Shown: positions 27,615 to 37,220, numbered from the stretch's first letter. The stretch: 64,000 nt of DNA from Rothia nasisuis (GCF_928381405.1 NZ_CAKMSB010000011.1:1-64000); one strand, 5' to 3'. A program made the numbers and translations. The notes: generated by a model from the sequence alone, not told the origin.

Positions 27615-27913
27615 TGAATAAGTGGAAGGTATTAGTTTTTGGTTTTATCTGCATATTAACAATAATAACAGCGATTCTTTTCATATCTGGGGCAAGATTT
27701 AGTTATATTTTTGACATTAACTACTCCTGCAAAACAGCAGGCTTTGACGATCTTCATACACCTCAGCCAAATACGCTATACCCTGTTCAAATTATTTGCA
27801 ACCCAGGAGAAGTAAATATTTTTCCTCTTTGGATTAATTTACTTTTACCCCTATCATTTATACCATCCATACTCTTATTTATTTCTATATTAAAGAATTC
27901 CAAAGGTGATTAA
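27614..27913 (+). CDS. Small two-span membrane protein
   Basis: 99 residues starting at the ATG that overlaps the upstream stop. Two membrane spans (VLVFGFICILTIITAILFIS and LWINLLLPLSFIPSILLFISIL) flank an extracytoplasmic loop with two Cys (YSCKTAG, IICNPGE). Translationally coupled to the DUF1906 gene and 2 bp from the next gene. Holin, immunity or export helper are all conceivable; no family recognised. Confidence 0.65.
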   Translation: MNKWKVLVFGFICILTIITAILFISGARFSYIFDINYSCKTAGFDDLHTPQPNTLYPVQIICNPGEVNIFPLWINLLLPLSFIPSILLFISILKNSKGD

Positions 27914-27915
27914 TT

Positions 27916-28491
27916 ATGATAGTAGACAGACGTACTTTTTTAACAATTCCTCCGATTTCGATTTTTTTAAACCTAGGATTCGATAGTTCATTCGCCTTAG
28001 ACAAAGATATAATTACTTCAGATAATGGGTGGCCGTTACTTACTGCTGCTAAGGAGTTACAAGTTGAGGGCTGCGGTGCGCACGTGACTTTAGCTGAGGG
28101 TATGCCTTCCAATATTCTTAGCTATGTCCTAAGAAAATGGAACTACGAGGTGGAGCCCTTAGAACACGGGGAAATTATATCATTTTCTTCATACGATGGT
28201 GATTTAAATAGCTACAACAATAATTATCTTTCAGGAACTGCTATTTACATTCAAAAAGATAAATTCCCTCCTGGGAGTCTAGATTCATTATATCCTAATC
28301 AAATTTCTGCAATTCGCAACATAATTTCTAAATTGGGAGATTCAGTTATTTGGGGTGGTGATTTTTTAGTCCCAGAACCTGGATATTTTCAAATTAAAGG
28401 TGGTCCTGACAGCCTTATTGTTGAAAAGGCATCCATTGATACGTCTAAACTACTTTTAACCGATAAAAATTATAATTTTGACTTAAATTAA
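27916..28491 (+). CDS. M15 (VanY-like) peptidase homologue with substituted zinc ligands
   Basis: 191 residues with a twin-arginine-like export signal (DRRTFLTIPPISIFLNLG). The body aligns by eye with M15-type D-Ala-D-Ala carboxypeptidases of actinobacteria: YLSGTAIYI, LYPNQISAIRNIISKL, VIWGGDF and PGYFQIKGG. In active members these read HxSGxAxD and DExHF; here all three ligand positions are Tyr (Tyr104, Tyr111, Tyr157), so it should not bind zinc or hydrolyse. A peptidoglycan-binding or immunity role is possible. Third gene of the A+T-rich operon. Confidence 0.6.
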   Translation: MIVDRRTFLTIPPISIFLNLGFDSSFALDKDIITSDNGWPLLTAAKELQVEGCGAHVTLAEGMPSNILSYVLRKWNYEVEPLEHGEIISFSSYDGDLNSYNNNYLSGTAIYIQKDKFPPGSLDSLYPNQISAIRNIISKLGDSVIWGGDFLVPEPGYFQIKGGPDSLIVEKASIDTSKLLLTDKNYNFDLN

Positions 28492-28704
28492 ATAGATAGT
28501 CAGCAATTCTACATTCTTAACCGTTATGTTAAAATGCGTGAATATCTATAAAGAAATCTCGTAAATCTCCTTGCGTGAAGATGTACCCAGAAATATTCAT
28601 CAATTAAATTCATTGTGATCAGATTCCATACATCTTAATAAATAAATCCTAATTCGCCTCGGATTTCATCTTTATATGTTTAGCCTACCCCGAAGGATAG
28701 ATCT

Positions 28705-29112
28705 ATGAAAAAATTTTATCTTCCTCTATGCACACTTATTCTTATGTCGACCGTTTCAGCATGCTCTTCTCAAACCAGTGCCGCGCCGCCCGCTGAGGCC
28801 CCAGCTACCAGCGTCATGGAGTCCCTGCCCAGCATCGACCCCTATGAGCCAGTAGCTGACGAGGCCCAGGCCTTAGCCCAACTCACCGAACAAGAAATCG
28901 CCACCTACCACGACATTCTCTGTTCAGGCAGTTCTTTTGCAGAACTAGAAGATATTGCCACCGTCGACAGCATGACCCAGGAAGAAAAAATCCAAACTGT
29001 GCGCTCCATCAATGATGCCCCAGCTATCGTGCGCCAAATCAGCGATAACAACAAGAATCTCACCGGTAGCGAAGGCAACCTGCAAAAGCCCCGGCCAACC
29101 GTATGTAGCTAG
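28705..29112 (+). CDS. Small lipoprotein
   Basis: 135 residues: lipoprotein signal LCTLILMSTVSAC with lipidated Cys20, an Ala/Pro-rich linker, then a helical acidic domain with two Cys (ILCSGSSF and a C-terminal TVCS). GAAGGA lies upstream of ATG 28705. The signal region is A+T-rich but the mature part has core-like codon use. The 213-bp gap upstream is A+T-rich, with no gene seen. Unknown function. Confidence 0.7.
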   Translation: MKKFYLPLCTLILMSTVSACSSQTSAAPPAEAPATSVMESLPSIDPYEPVADEAQALAQLTEQEIATYHDILCSGSSFAELEDIATVDSMTQEEKIQTVRSINDAPAIVRQISDNNKNLTGSEGNLQKPRPTVCS

Positions 29113-29121
29113 AACCCAGTT

Positions 29122-30267
29122 CTAGCCCCGTAAGAAGTCTCCCATGTTTCGCCGCCCGGCCACCTGGCCGGCGTCCGGAGCAACAATCACGGTCTGGGCG
29201 GCGGCGTACTGGCTGGTTGCGGGGTTGCCGTCGGCGTCCGTATCTCCCCCGTCGACCACGCGCAGGGTGGCGGCCGGGTCAACCGAGCGCTTGAGCACGG
29301 CCAGAGCGATAGGCCCGGCCTCGTGGTGCAGGGCCGCCGAGGTCACGGTTCCTACTTTCTTCTCACCGTTCATCACGGCAGAACCGGCAGCGGGCAGGGT
29401 GTGCTCGGAGCCGTCCAAATCGAGGAAGGTCAGGCGGCGGGGCGGGTGGCCCAGGTTGTGCACGCGGGCCACGGTCTCCTGGCCCTTGTAGCAGCCCTTC
29501 TCCAGGTGCACAGCGGTGCGCAGCAGATCAAGCTCGTGGGGAATGGTTTTCTCATCAGAATCTATACCCACACGCGGGCGCCAGGCCTCAATGCGCAGGG
29601 CCTCAGCGGCCCAAGCCCCGGCCAGCTTAGCCCCCTCTACCGCATCGAGCAGGCGGTGGGCAGGAACAATGGTCAGGTAGCGGCGATAGGCAGAGCCCGG
29701 GTGTTCGTTTTCCCCAGCGGACGCGTAGGTGTAGCCGCCAGGGGCAATACCGGCCCCCCAGGGGTCGGCCCAGACGGTACCTCCTGCTAGCACGGCGTCC
29801 GCCCCCTCAATCTGGCGCGGGTCCAGGGTGGAGCCCAGCACCGCGTGGGTTTCGGTGCGGTCGGTGATGTCAACCCGCAGCATGAACTTCATGCGGTTCA
29901 GATAGTCGGTCAGGGGCGCAGCCTGGTCTCGTTCGGTCATCAGCCAGACCGCGCCGTCCTTCTCCACAGCGAAGGCAGCGAACTCGATACGGCCCTGCGG
30001 GGTCAGCAGCAGAAGCTCGGTGGAGTCGCCCTCCCCCATATCGGTAAGAACCTGGCTTGAGAGGGTGGTCAGCCAGCTCAGGCGGTCTTCGCCCGCAACC
30101 GTCACCACACCCAGGTTGGAGTGGTCCACTAAGGTGAGCTGGGCACGGCGAGCCAGGGCTCGTTGCTCGGCCATTGGGTCGCCGTAGTGGGCGGCAACCC
30201 CGGCATCCGCACCGGACGCCTCAAAAGCACCGGGGCGAGATAACAGGGGGCTTCGGTAGCCTGTCAT
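29122..30267 (-). CDS. ygfZ: YgfZ/CAF17-type folate-binding protein
   Basis: 381 residues of the GcvT-like fold. The diagnostic KGCYKGQETVARVHNLG motif is present, and the N-terminal half carries LTLVDHSNLGVVTVAGEDRLSWL. The family uses tetrahydrofolate to support maintenance of certain Fe-S enzymes. ATG 30267 overlaps the stop of the upstream nitrobindin-like gene (TAATG), so the two are translationally coupled, an arrangement common in actinobacteria. Confidence 0.9.
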   Translation of the reverse strand: MTGYRSPLLSRPGAFEASGADAGVAAHYGDPMAEQRALARRAQLTLVDHSNLGVVTVAGEDRLSWLTTLSSQVLTDMGEGDSTELLLLTPQGRIEFAAFAVEKDGAVWLMTERDQAAPLTDYLNRMKFMLRVDITDRTETHAVLGSTLDPRQIEGADAVLAGGTVWADPWGAGIAPGGYTYASAGENEHPGSAYRRYLTIVPAHRLLDAVEGAKLAGAWAAEALRIEAWRPRVGIDSDEKTIPHELDLLRTAVHLEKGCYKGQETVARVHNLGHPPRRLTFLDLDGSEHTLPAAGSAVMNGEKKVGTVTSAALHHEAGPIALAVLKRSVDPAATLRVVDGGDTDADGNPATSQYAAAQTVIVAPDAGQVAGRRNMGDFLRG

Positions 30268-30932
30268 TACTCGTCACCTACAAGGTTTTCGCCGCCGAAC
30301 ATGGTGGTACCCAAATCGTCCCCAGTCATAGACGAGGTCTTGCGGAGCTCCGCTGAGGCGTGTTTTTCAAGCTTGCGGGTTTCGGGGTTAGCGGTCTCCC
30401 AGTCCCACATGAGATTGCCGTTGACCAGGCCCCAAAGACGCACAGAACCTGCGTATTCCTTGGTGATGTCATCCTGTAGCATGTTGCCGGTCTGCATGCG
30501 CACCACCGGGCCCTTGACCATACCCACGTAGTTCTCCGTCAGACCGCCGGGGTGGGCAATGGTAGCTAGCAGGCTGAAGCCACCGTCCTCATTGCGCAAA
30601 GACTCAACCGACTCAGCGTCCTTGTGCACGGGCACTACGTCAGCAGGCACAAGGCCCGGGCCCACGTCGCCATCGACCTGGGGGCGGTCAATCTGCCAGA
30701 AGCCGGTCTCAACGGTCAGGGGGCGAAGCTTCTGGCCCTGGTCATCAAGCAGAAAGCTCTCGGCGCGGTACTCGATAAAGGGCAGGCCGTCCTGCGAGAA
30801 GGAAATAACCTGCCCAAAAGGTGTCTGCTCCGCGCCTTTATACCAGAGGGAGCCGGTGCCCTCCCAGGTGCCTAGTAGCCAGGAGAAGGGCACGAGTTCG
30901 GGGGTCAGGTTGGTGGGGATTTCTATAGCCAT
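30267..30932 (-). CDS. Nitrobindin-like heme-binding beta-barrel protein
   Basis: 221 residues. The lipocalin-like signature LLGTWEGTG opens a ten-stranded barrel, and IAHPGGLTENYVG supplies a plausible heme-pocket His. Nitrobindins bind ferric heme and react with nitric oxide or peroxynitrite; the mycobacterial relative is Rv2717c. Coupled to ygfZ. Confidence 0.85.
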   Translation of the reverse strand: MAIEIPTNLTPELVPFSWLLGTWEGTGSLWYKGAEQTPFGQVISFSQDGLPFIEYRAESFLLDDQGQKLRPLTVETGFWQIDRPQVDGDVGPGLVPADVVPVHKDAESVESLRNEDGGFSLLATIAHPGGLTENYVGMVKGPVVRMQTGNMLQDDITKEYAGSVRLWGLVNGNLMWDWETANPETRKLEKHASAELRKTSSMTGDDLGTTMFGGENLVGDE

Positions 30933-31000
30933 GTACCCCAGTTTAGTGCCCTGGTCAACCGGCTGCAGGGGCTTAGCGGTGAGCGTACCTGCACACGAAT

Positions 31001-31030
31001 CGGCCCCCGCTCACCAACGAGCGGGGGCCG
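31001..31030 (-). terminator. GC hairpin after the 37-residue gene
   Basis: 12-bp perfect stem (31001-31012, 31019-31030), 6-base loop, 22 bp past the stop at 31052; no T run. Confidence 0.55.
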
Positions 31031-31051
31031 CAAGGTTAGAGGCTTCGGGGG

Positions 31052-31165
31052 CTACTTCTGGCCGCGAAAGAGGCCGGTGAGCACAAACCCAATGCAGGTA
31101 AAAATTGCCAGACCTGCCAGACCGAGCAGGACGAGGAAGAAAATTTCTAGTGCAAGAATACTCAT
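31052..31165 (-). CDS. 37-residue single-span membrane protein
   Basis: ATG 31165 to TAG 31052 encodes MSILALEIFFLVLLGL followed by more hydrophobic residues and a basic tail (TGLFRGQK). One membrane span. It starts 5 bases after the stop of the upstream membrane-protein gene, with an AGG-type site in that overlap, and is followed by a hairpin, which supports a real small gene. Function unknown. Confidence 0.65.
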   Translation of the reverse strand: MSILALEIFFLVLLGLAGLAIFTCIGFVLTGLFRGQK

Positions 31166-31170
31166 GTGGC

Positions 31171-31923
31171 CTAGCCTATCACGCGAGTGAGGAAAATCGC
31201 ACACACGTAAGCGATGACGCCAATAAAAGCTACGGGTGTTACGCCAAGGGTGACGGCCCCCCGGCGGGGGCCCTCTTTAGGGCCTGCAGAAATAACACGG
31301 ATACCGATAAGCCCCAGGAGCAGCCCCACGCCCAAACCAATCAAGACCACGGGCGCTGCGGTATCAACGTCCTGAGCCAGGATAGCGAGCCCAACCCAGC
31401 CTGCAACGGAGACCGAGGCCAGTACACCTGAAACGCAGCTAATTACCGATTCCAGGCGCCCTACCGCACCCTCACCGCGGGTCAGTTCAGCGATGAAGCT
31501 AGCTACCACGCCAACAGCCGCTATAGCCGGTAGAAAAGCCAGTGGTGAGTCACCGGGGTTAGCCCAGGAATAGAGCAGCGAGGCCAGGCCTGCAAGGAGC
31601 ACGATAACTGAGTGGGTGGTGATGCGGGTACGCCCCCGGAGCTCAGCGATGCCGGTTGCTGCGGGCCAGCCGCCCGCGATGAGCAGGACGGCCCCAAGCC
31701 CGGCAAGCGCGGCCAAAGCGGGTGAGAGCGCGGCAGCGGCAACAAGGACGATCAGGGCAGTGATCCCTGAGACAGCGACCAGGGCATAGCGGGAGCGACG
31801 GGTGGTGCCAATCCGCCCAAGGGGGCCTTCGTAGACAGTTTTTTGGCGGGCTCGGTGCAGGCGATTGAGCTCGGGGACGAACGTGCGAATCGCCTTGGTG
31901 TTGTGTTGATCTTTGATACTCAA
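31171..31923 (-). CDS. Multi-span membrane protein, hypothetical
   Basis: 250 residues: a basic cytoplasmic N-terminus (about 1-45) then six predicted membrane spans (e.g. ALVAVSGITALIVLVAAAAL, VVLIGLGVGLLLGLIGI, VAFIGVIAYVCAIFL). Start is a TTG at 31923 (MSIKDQHN); no better codon in frame. No family recognised. Divergent from glnR and followed by the 37-residue gene. Confidence 0.65.
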   Translation of the reverse strand: MSIKDQHNTKAIRTFVPELNRLHRARQKTVYEGPLGRIGTTRRSRYALVAVSGITALIVLVAAAALSPALAALAGLGAVLLIAGGWPAATGIAELRGRTRITTHSVIVLLAGLASLLYSWANPGDSPLAFLPAIAAVGVVASFIAELTRGEGAVGRLESVISCVSGVLASVSVAGWVGLAILAQDVDTAAPVVLIGLGVGLLLGLIGIRVISAGPKEGPRRGAVTLGVTPVAFIGVIAYVCAIFLTRVIG

Positions 31924-32053
31924 GAGCGGGGGTGTCTTCTCAGTGTGTGGTGGGTTTCTCTATATCTTCCCGTATTACGAGCCTGTTTATCAACGTCTGT
32001 GCGCTTACGTTTTATACTGGTCAGGAGTTGATGTGTTCAAGGAGTGTTCGAGC

Positions 32054-32740
32054 GTGCTACATATTGTCGTGTTGAGTGATTCTTCGGCAGACGGCTCTGA
32101 TGTGGCGCAGTCTCTGGGTTTGTTGGCGCATCAGGTATCGGTGTTGCCTTTGGGTTCTACTGTTGCGATGGTGCAGGGCGCTGGGCCTGACGTGGTGATG
32201 GTGGACGCTCGTGAACAGTTGGTTGCGGCGCGCAACTGTGCGCAACTGTTGAAGGGCTCTGGCTTTTCGTCTCCCCTGCTGATGGTGTTGACAGAGGGCG
32301 GTATGGCCGCTGTGGCACCGCACTGGATGGTGGACGATATTGTGCTGGAGGCTGTGGGGCCAGCTGAGTTGGAAGCGCGGCTACGTTTGTTGGCATCCCA
32401 GTCTCTTGAGGAGGCTGAACCTGAGCAGACAGTGATTCGGGTGGGTGGCATCACTGTGGATGAAGCCTCGTATTCGGCTCGTTTGCAGGGTTCACCGCTC
32501 AACCTGACCTACAAGGAGTTTGAGCTGTTGAAGTTTTTGGTGCAGCACCCGGGGCGGGTGTTCACGCGTGCTCAGCTCCTGTCTGAGGTGTGGGGCTATG
32601 ACTATTACGGTGGTACACGCACGGTTGATGTGCATATTCGCCGTTTGCGCTCCAAGCTGGGCCCCGACCATGAGCAGCTCATTACGACGGTACGCAACGT
32701 CGGTTATAGCTTTAATTCTCAGCGATCTGATACGCGGTAA
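32054..32740 (+). CDS. glnR: Orphan OmpR-type response regulator, GlnR-like
   Basis: 228 residues: a degenerate receiver domain (VVMVDAREQLVAARN, missing most phospho-pocket residues) and a winged-helix DNA-binding domain (NLTYKEFELLKFLVQHPGRVFTRAQLLSEVWGYDY, GTRTVDVHIRRLRSKLG). GlnR is the phosphorylation-independent nitrogen regulator of actinobacteria and lies next to mshD in this group, as here. GTG 32054 is favoured by AAGGAG 9 bases upstream. Confidence 0.8.
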   Translation: MLHIVVLSDSSADGSDVAQSLGLLAHQVSVLPLGSTVAMVQGAGPDVVMVDAREQLVAARNCAQLLKGSGFSSPLLMVLTEGGMAAVAPHWMVDDIVLEAVGPAELEARLRLLASQSLEEAEPEQTVIRVGGITVDEASYSARLQGSPLNLTYKEFELLKFLVQHPGRVFTRAQLLSEVWGYDYYGGTRTVDVHIRRLRSKLGPDHEQLITTVRNVGYSFNSQRSDTR

Positions 32741-32752
32741 GAAGAGGAAGGT

Positions 32753-33766
32753 GTGAGCCCTGTGCAGACTTTTGTGGTGAGTGAGCCCGCTTTTTCAGCT
32801 CAGGTGCTTCGGCAGTTTGAGGCACTAGCTGTTACGGTGCAACGCGCTGACGGTGTGGCAGCTTTCTCGGAGCAGGCCCACGTTGAGGTGGGTAAGGCCG
32901 CTACGGGGCAGGACGTCGGGGCCCGACTTTTTGAGGTAACCGCAGGTGGTGCAACGGTGGGCTTTGCTGCGCTCATCCGCGAGGGAGCCACCTGGGTGTT
33001 AGAGGCAGCCATAGATCCCGGTGCGCGGGGGCAGGGAGCGGGGCGTGTGCTAGTTGAGTCTGCGGCGGCGCATGTGCCCGCTGACTCTTTGCGCGCCTGG
33101 GTTCACGGTGGCTCCGATGCGCAGGCCCCTCATACCCTGGCTGCTCAGGCGCTGGCTAAGCACCTGGGGTGGGAGCCCGTGCGCGAACTCTACAAGCTGG
33201 GCCTGCCCCTGACCGGTCAGGGGCGCCCGAGCGTCCTTGCTCAAGCTACACAGCACCCGCTCCCTGCCGGTCTGAGTCTCACTACCTTTACCGAGGCCGA
33301 CGGCCCGGCCTGGGTAGCCGTCAACGCCGCCGCCTTTGCCCACCACCCCGAGCAGGGTAGGCTCACTGAAAACGATTTAGCGGCCCGAGTGCGCACCGAC
33401 TGGTTCCGCGCGGAGGGCTTCTTGCTGGCTAAGGACGCCACAGGGCAGGTGGCTGGGTTCCACTGGACCAAAATTCCCACTGACCAGGGAGAAACAGTGC
33501 CCGGGGCCAGCCCCGAGGGGGAGGTCTACGCCGTGGGTATCGCCCCCACCTGGCAGGGGCAGGGCCTGGGCCGGTCTCTGACTCTGGCGGGTATGGCCTA
33601 CCTTGCGCAGGCTCGCGACGGGCAAGACCGCCCGCTCGAACGCATCGTGCTCTACGTCGATGCAGAGAACACCGCAGCCTTTTCACTCTATAGGTCCCTG
33701 GGGTTCACCCCCGTCACTGTCGATAGGCAATACACCCCTTCAAATCTCAGCTCCGCGCATGCTTGA
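32753..33766 (+). CDS. mshD: Mycothiol synthase
   Basis: 337 residues with two tandem GNAT domains: ARGQGAGRVLVESAA in the first, and YAVGIAPTWQGQGLGRSLTLAGM with LYVDAENTAAFSLYRSLGF in the second. MshD acetylates Cys-GlcN-inositol, the last step of mycothiol synthesis, a thiol restricted to actinobacteria. GTG 32753 (GAGGAAGG close upstream) or GTG 32762. Twelve bases after glnR. Confidence 0.9.
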   Translation: MSPVQTFVVSEPAFSAQVLRQFEALAVTVQRADGVAAFSEQAHVEVGKAATGQDVGARLFEVTAGGATVGFAALIREGATWVLEAAIDPGARGQGAGRVLVESAAAHVPADSLRAWVHGGSDAQAPHTLAAQALAKHLGWEPVRELYKLGLPLTGQGRPSVLAQATQHPLPAGLSLTTFTEADGPAWVAVNAAAFAHHPEQGRLTENDLAARVRTDWFRAEGFLLAKDATGQVAGFHWTKIPTDQGETVPGASPEGEVYAVGIAPTWQGQGLGRSLTLAGMAYLAQARDGQDRPLERIVLYVDAENTAAFSLYRSLGFTPVTVDRQYTPSNLSSAHA

Positions 33767-33868
33767 CGTTCGCTGAGCTGGGTGAGGCTCCCACTGGCCC
33801 AACCTGCGCCAGCAGGCCCGCAGACAAGAAGATATAGACAGAACCACACCAGAAGAAAGGTACCCCGC

Positions 33869-36100
33869 ATGGCACATACCCCACCCGAACAGGCTCATAC
33901 CCACCCCCACATCGGTGGTGACATCAACAAGATTGAACGCGCAGAAACCCGCGTAGACCGCATCGATGTGGGCGAAAAAATCAAGCAACCCAACCTGGCC
34001 GGTGACTTCGGCACCGACCGCTTTCTAGACCGCGAAATCAGCTGGCTCGACTTCAACACCCGCGTGCTCGAACTGGCAGAAGACCCCAACCTCTACCTGC
34101 TAGAGCGCCTGAACTTCCTCTCCATCGTCACCAGTAACCTCGACGAATTCTTCATGGTGCGCGTAGCCGGGCTCAAGCGCCGCATCGCCACCGGCATTGC
34201 GGTACCCTCAGCCGCCGGGCTCTCGCCCGAAGAGCAGATGGAAGAAATTGCGGTAGCCGCTCACGCCCTACAGGAGCGCCAGGCCCGAGTCTTCCACGAC
34301 CAGGTCTACCCAGAGCTTGAAGAAGCCAATATCCGCATTGTAGGCTGGGGCGACCTGACCGACGAAGAGAAGGGCAGGCTCTCCCGTTTCTTCCGCACCG
34401 AGCTCTTCCCCGTCCTCACCCCCCTAGCCGTTGACCCAGCACACCCCTTCCCCTATATCTCTGGCCTGTCGCTGAACCTGGCCGTGATCGTCCGCAACCC
34501 CCAGACCGGCAAGGAACTCTTTGCCCGTCTCAAGGTCCCCGAAACCATTGAGCGCATGGTAGCCGTAGGCGGAGTCCGGTCGGTTAAATCCTCCTCGGGG
34601 GAGGTCCGCTTCATCCCCCTTGAGGTCATCATCGCCGAGCACCTCGATGTGCTCTTCCCGGGCATGGAGGTCATTGAGCATCACGCCTTCCGCGTCACCC
34701 GTAACGAAGACCTTGAGGTCGAAGAGGACGACGCCGAGAACCTGCTCAAGGCCCTTGAAAAAGAATTGCTACGCCGCCGCTTCGGCCCCCCTGTTCGCTT
34801 GGAGGTTGAAGACAGCATCAACCCCAACATCCTCGATTTGCTGGTCTCAGAGCTCCGCATTGACGAGCACGAAATCTACAAGCTACCCGCGCCGCTCGAT
34901 TTGCGAGGCCTCTCAGACATCGCTAAGACCAACCGTCCGGCCCTGCACTACCCCAAGCACATCGCGCATACCTCCCGCTGGCTCAACGCGAACGAGACCT
35001 CTAAGGCAGCCGACGTATTCACCGCCACCCGCGACCACGACGTCCTCCTGCACCACCCCTACGACTCCTTTGCCACCAGCGTTCAGGCCTTCTTAGAGCA
35101 GGCAGCCGCCGACCCCGCCGTCCTTGCTATCAAACAGACTCTCTACCGCACCTCGGGTGACTCCCCCATCGTGGACGCCCTGATTGAGGCCGCTGAGGCC
35201 GGTAAGCAGGTACTGGCCCTTGTTGAAATCAAGGCCCGCTTTGACGAGCAGGCTAACATTGAGTGGGCGCGCAAGCTTGAGCGCGCTGGCGTGCACGTGG
35301 TCTACGGCATTGTAGGCCTCAAAACCCACTGCAAGCTTTCGCTCGTGGTTCGCAAAGAGGGCGAGAGCTTACGCCGCTACTGCCATATCGGCACGGGTAA
35401 CTATCACCCCTCCACCGCTCGCTTCTACGAAGATCTGGGGCTGATTACCTGCGACCCGCAGATTGGTGAGGACGTCTCCCGTCTTTTCAACCAGCTCTCC
35501 GGCTACGCCCCCAAAACCACCTACAAGCAGCTGCTGGTCGCCCCCCGCTCTCTACGCTCGGGCCTGATTGACAACATCAATAAGGAAATCGAGCACAAGA
35601 AAGCCGGCCACGATGCCAAGATTCAGATTAAGTGCAACTCCATGGTCGATGAGGCCATCATCGACTCGCTCTACCGTGCCTCGCAGGCCGGTGTTGAGGT
35701 CAACGTTGTAGTGCGCGGTATCTGCGCTCTGCGCCCCGGCGTTCCCGGGCTCTCCGATAACATCAAGGTACGTTCTGTTCTGGGTCGGTTCCTTGAGCAC
35801 TCCCGCATCTTCACCTTCGAAAATGCGGGCAGCCCCAAGGTCTATATCGGCTCGGCTGACATGATGCACCGCAACCTTGACCGCCGAGTCGAAGCTCTCG
35901 TCCATGTTAAAGCGGACGCCCACATTGCCTATCTGCTCGACATGTTCGATAACTACCTCTCCGAGAAGACCAGCAACTGGCACCTGAGCGCAGATGGCTC
36001 CTGGGAGCGCCACCACTTGTCAGCGGACGGGAAGCCCCTGCGCGATGTGCAGGCCTACTACCTGGCTAGCAGGTCTCAAAAGCGCAATAAGCGCTCCTAA
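33869..36100 (+). CDS. ppk: Polyphosphate kinase 1
   Basis: 743 residues. Reversibly makes polyphosphate from ATP. N-terminal domain [25 protein letters not shown], head domain, and two PLD-like catalytic domains containing the autophosphorylated His ([21 protein letters not shown]) and [18 protein letters not shown] 33869 has AGAAAGG upstream. It precedes mutT1, as in mycobacteria and relatives. Confidence 0.95.
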   Translation: MAHTPPEQAHTHPHIGGDINKIERAETRVDRIDVGEKIKQPNLAGDFGTDRFLDREISWLDFNTRVLELAEDPNLYLLERLNFLSIVTSNLDEFFMVRVAGLKRRIATGIAVPSAAGLSPEEQMEEIAVAAHALQERQARVFHDQVYPELEEANIRIVGWGDLTDEEKGRLSRFFRTELFPVLTPLAVDPAHPFPYISGLSLNLAVIVRNPQTGKELFARLKVPETIERMVAVGGVRSVKSSSGEVRFIPLEVIIAEHLDVLFPGMEVIEHHAFRVTRNEDLEVEEDDAENLLKALEKELLRRRFGPPVRLEVEDSINPNILDLLVSELRIDEHEIYKLPAPLDLRGLSDIAKTNRPALHYPKHIAHTSRWLNANETSKAADVFTATRDHDVLLHHPYDSFATSVQAFLEQAAADPAVLAIKQTLYRTSGDSPIVDALIEAAEAGKQVLALVEIKARFDEQANIEWARKLERAGVHVVYGIVGLKTHCKLSLVVRKEGESLRRYCHIGTGNYHPSTARFYEDLGLITCDPQIGEDVSRLFNQLSGYAPKTTYKQLLVAPRSLRSGLIDNINKEIEHKKAGHDAKIQIKCNSMVDEAIIDSLYRASQAGVEVNVVVRGICALRPGVPGLSDNIKVRSVLGRFLEHSRIFTFENAGSPKVYIGSADMMHRNLDRRVEALVHVKADAHIAYLLDMFDNYLSEKTSNWHLSADGSWERHHLSADGKPLRDVQAYYLASRSQKRNKRS

Positions 36101-36194
36101 AGCACCCAACGGCGTCCGTATGTGTTCCACGGTCGCAACCCTTCGGTTATAGAATGTCCTTGGGTTAATATTTGGTTAACTCAAGGACATCCCG

Positions 36195-37220
36195 ATGCCC
36201 ACCCCACGGAGCTTCCACATGCCGCACACAGAGACTTTCTACGCTGCCCATACCCACGATGGAGCCCTTTCTCTGGCCCGAGGCCACCATAACCGGGCGG
36301 AGGTGAATGCAGCCGGTGCCATTATTTGGCGCAGGCACCACGATCAGGTGCAGGTGCTCATCATCCACCGGCCCCGCTACGATGATTGGTCCTGGCCTAA
36401 AGGTAAACAGGATTCGGGTGAGACTCTCCCCGAGACGGCCGTGCGCGAGATTCGAGAAGAGGTTGGGCTGACTGTTATTCTCGGTGCCCCGCTGGCGGTC
36501 ACTGCCTATGAGGTCAAGGGAAAAACCAAGGAGGTCTACTATTGGGCGGCGGAGGCCCCTGTAGGCCAGAAGGCCGCGGCAGATGAGGGAGAGGTTGATA
36601 AGCTCCGCTGGGTCAGCCCTAAGCAGGCCCGCGCCATGTTGACTAATTCGACTGACAAGGAGCCGCTTGATGCCCTCCTGCGTCTAGAGAAAGAGCAGAA
36701 TCTCAGGACCCGCCCGGTGATTGTGGTGCGCCATGCCAAGGCTAAGCCGCGCGCTAGCTGGGCTGGCGCTGAAGGGGAGCGCTCCCTGGCTGCTACGGGA
36801 AAGCGTCAGGCGCTGGCTGTAGGGCGTCTGCTTGAGGCCTGGGCTCCCGAACGTATTATTTCTTCTCCGTGGGTGCGCTGTATGCAGACTGTTTACCCCT
36901 ATTCCAAGGCCTTTGGGATTTCTATTAAAGAGAAGCGGGCGCTGACTGAAGCCCACCATGCCCGCTCCCCCAAGCAGACCCGCAAGGTTGTGGAATCTCT
37001 GTTTGAGAAGCGGGATAAGTCTGTGGTGCTGTGCACCCACCGGCCTGTCTTACCTACAGTGCTTGAGGTCTTTGGCGGGCAGCTGGGTAAGCGGCTACGC
37101 CCCCATCTACCCACCAGTGACCCCTACCTTAAGCCCGGTGAGATGTGGGTGCTTCAGGTCTCGGTTGCCCACCCCAAGACCGTGATCTCTCTGGAACAAA
37201 TCAAGCCTTTTGACGATTAG
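36195..37220 (+). CDS. mutT1: Nudix hydrolase fused to histidine phosphatase, MutT1-like
   Basis: 341 residues. N-terminal Nudix domain with complete box (GKQDSGETLPETAVREIREEVGL) and C-terminal phosphoglycerate-mutase-like domain (VVRHAKA, SSPWVRCMQT, CTHRP). MutT1 hydrolyses 8-oxo-dGTP and diadenosine polyphosphates; the second domain removes further phosphates. ATG 36195 has AAGGAC at 6 bases; ATG 36219 is an alternative. Confidence 0.88.
   Translation: MPTPRSFHMPHTETFYAAHTHDGALSLARGHHNRAEVNAAGAIIWRRHHDQVQVLIIHRPRYDDWSWPKGKQDSGETLPETAVREIREEVGLTVILGAPLAVTAYEVKGKTKEVYYWAAEAPVGQKAAADEGEVDKLRWVSPKQARAMLTNSTDKEPLDALLRLEKEQNLRTRPVIVVRHAKAKPRASWAGAEGERSLAATGKRQALAVGRLLEAWAPERIISSPWVRCMQTVYPYSKAFGISIKEKRALTEAHHARSPKQTRKVVESLFEKRDKSVVLCTHRPVLPTVLEVFGGQLGKRLRPHLPTSDPYLKPGEMWVLQVSVAHPKTVISLEQIKPFDD

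Noticed and set aside
24273-28491. Prophage
   Set aside because: PG-binding and small membrane proteins hint at lysis genes, but there is no integrase, capsid, portal, terminase or tail gene.
32753-33686. Long open frames on the opposite strand of mshD and ppk
   Set aside because: They are shadows of GC-biased coding regions, with no ribosome-binding sites or recognisable domains.
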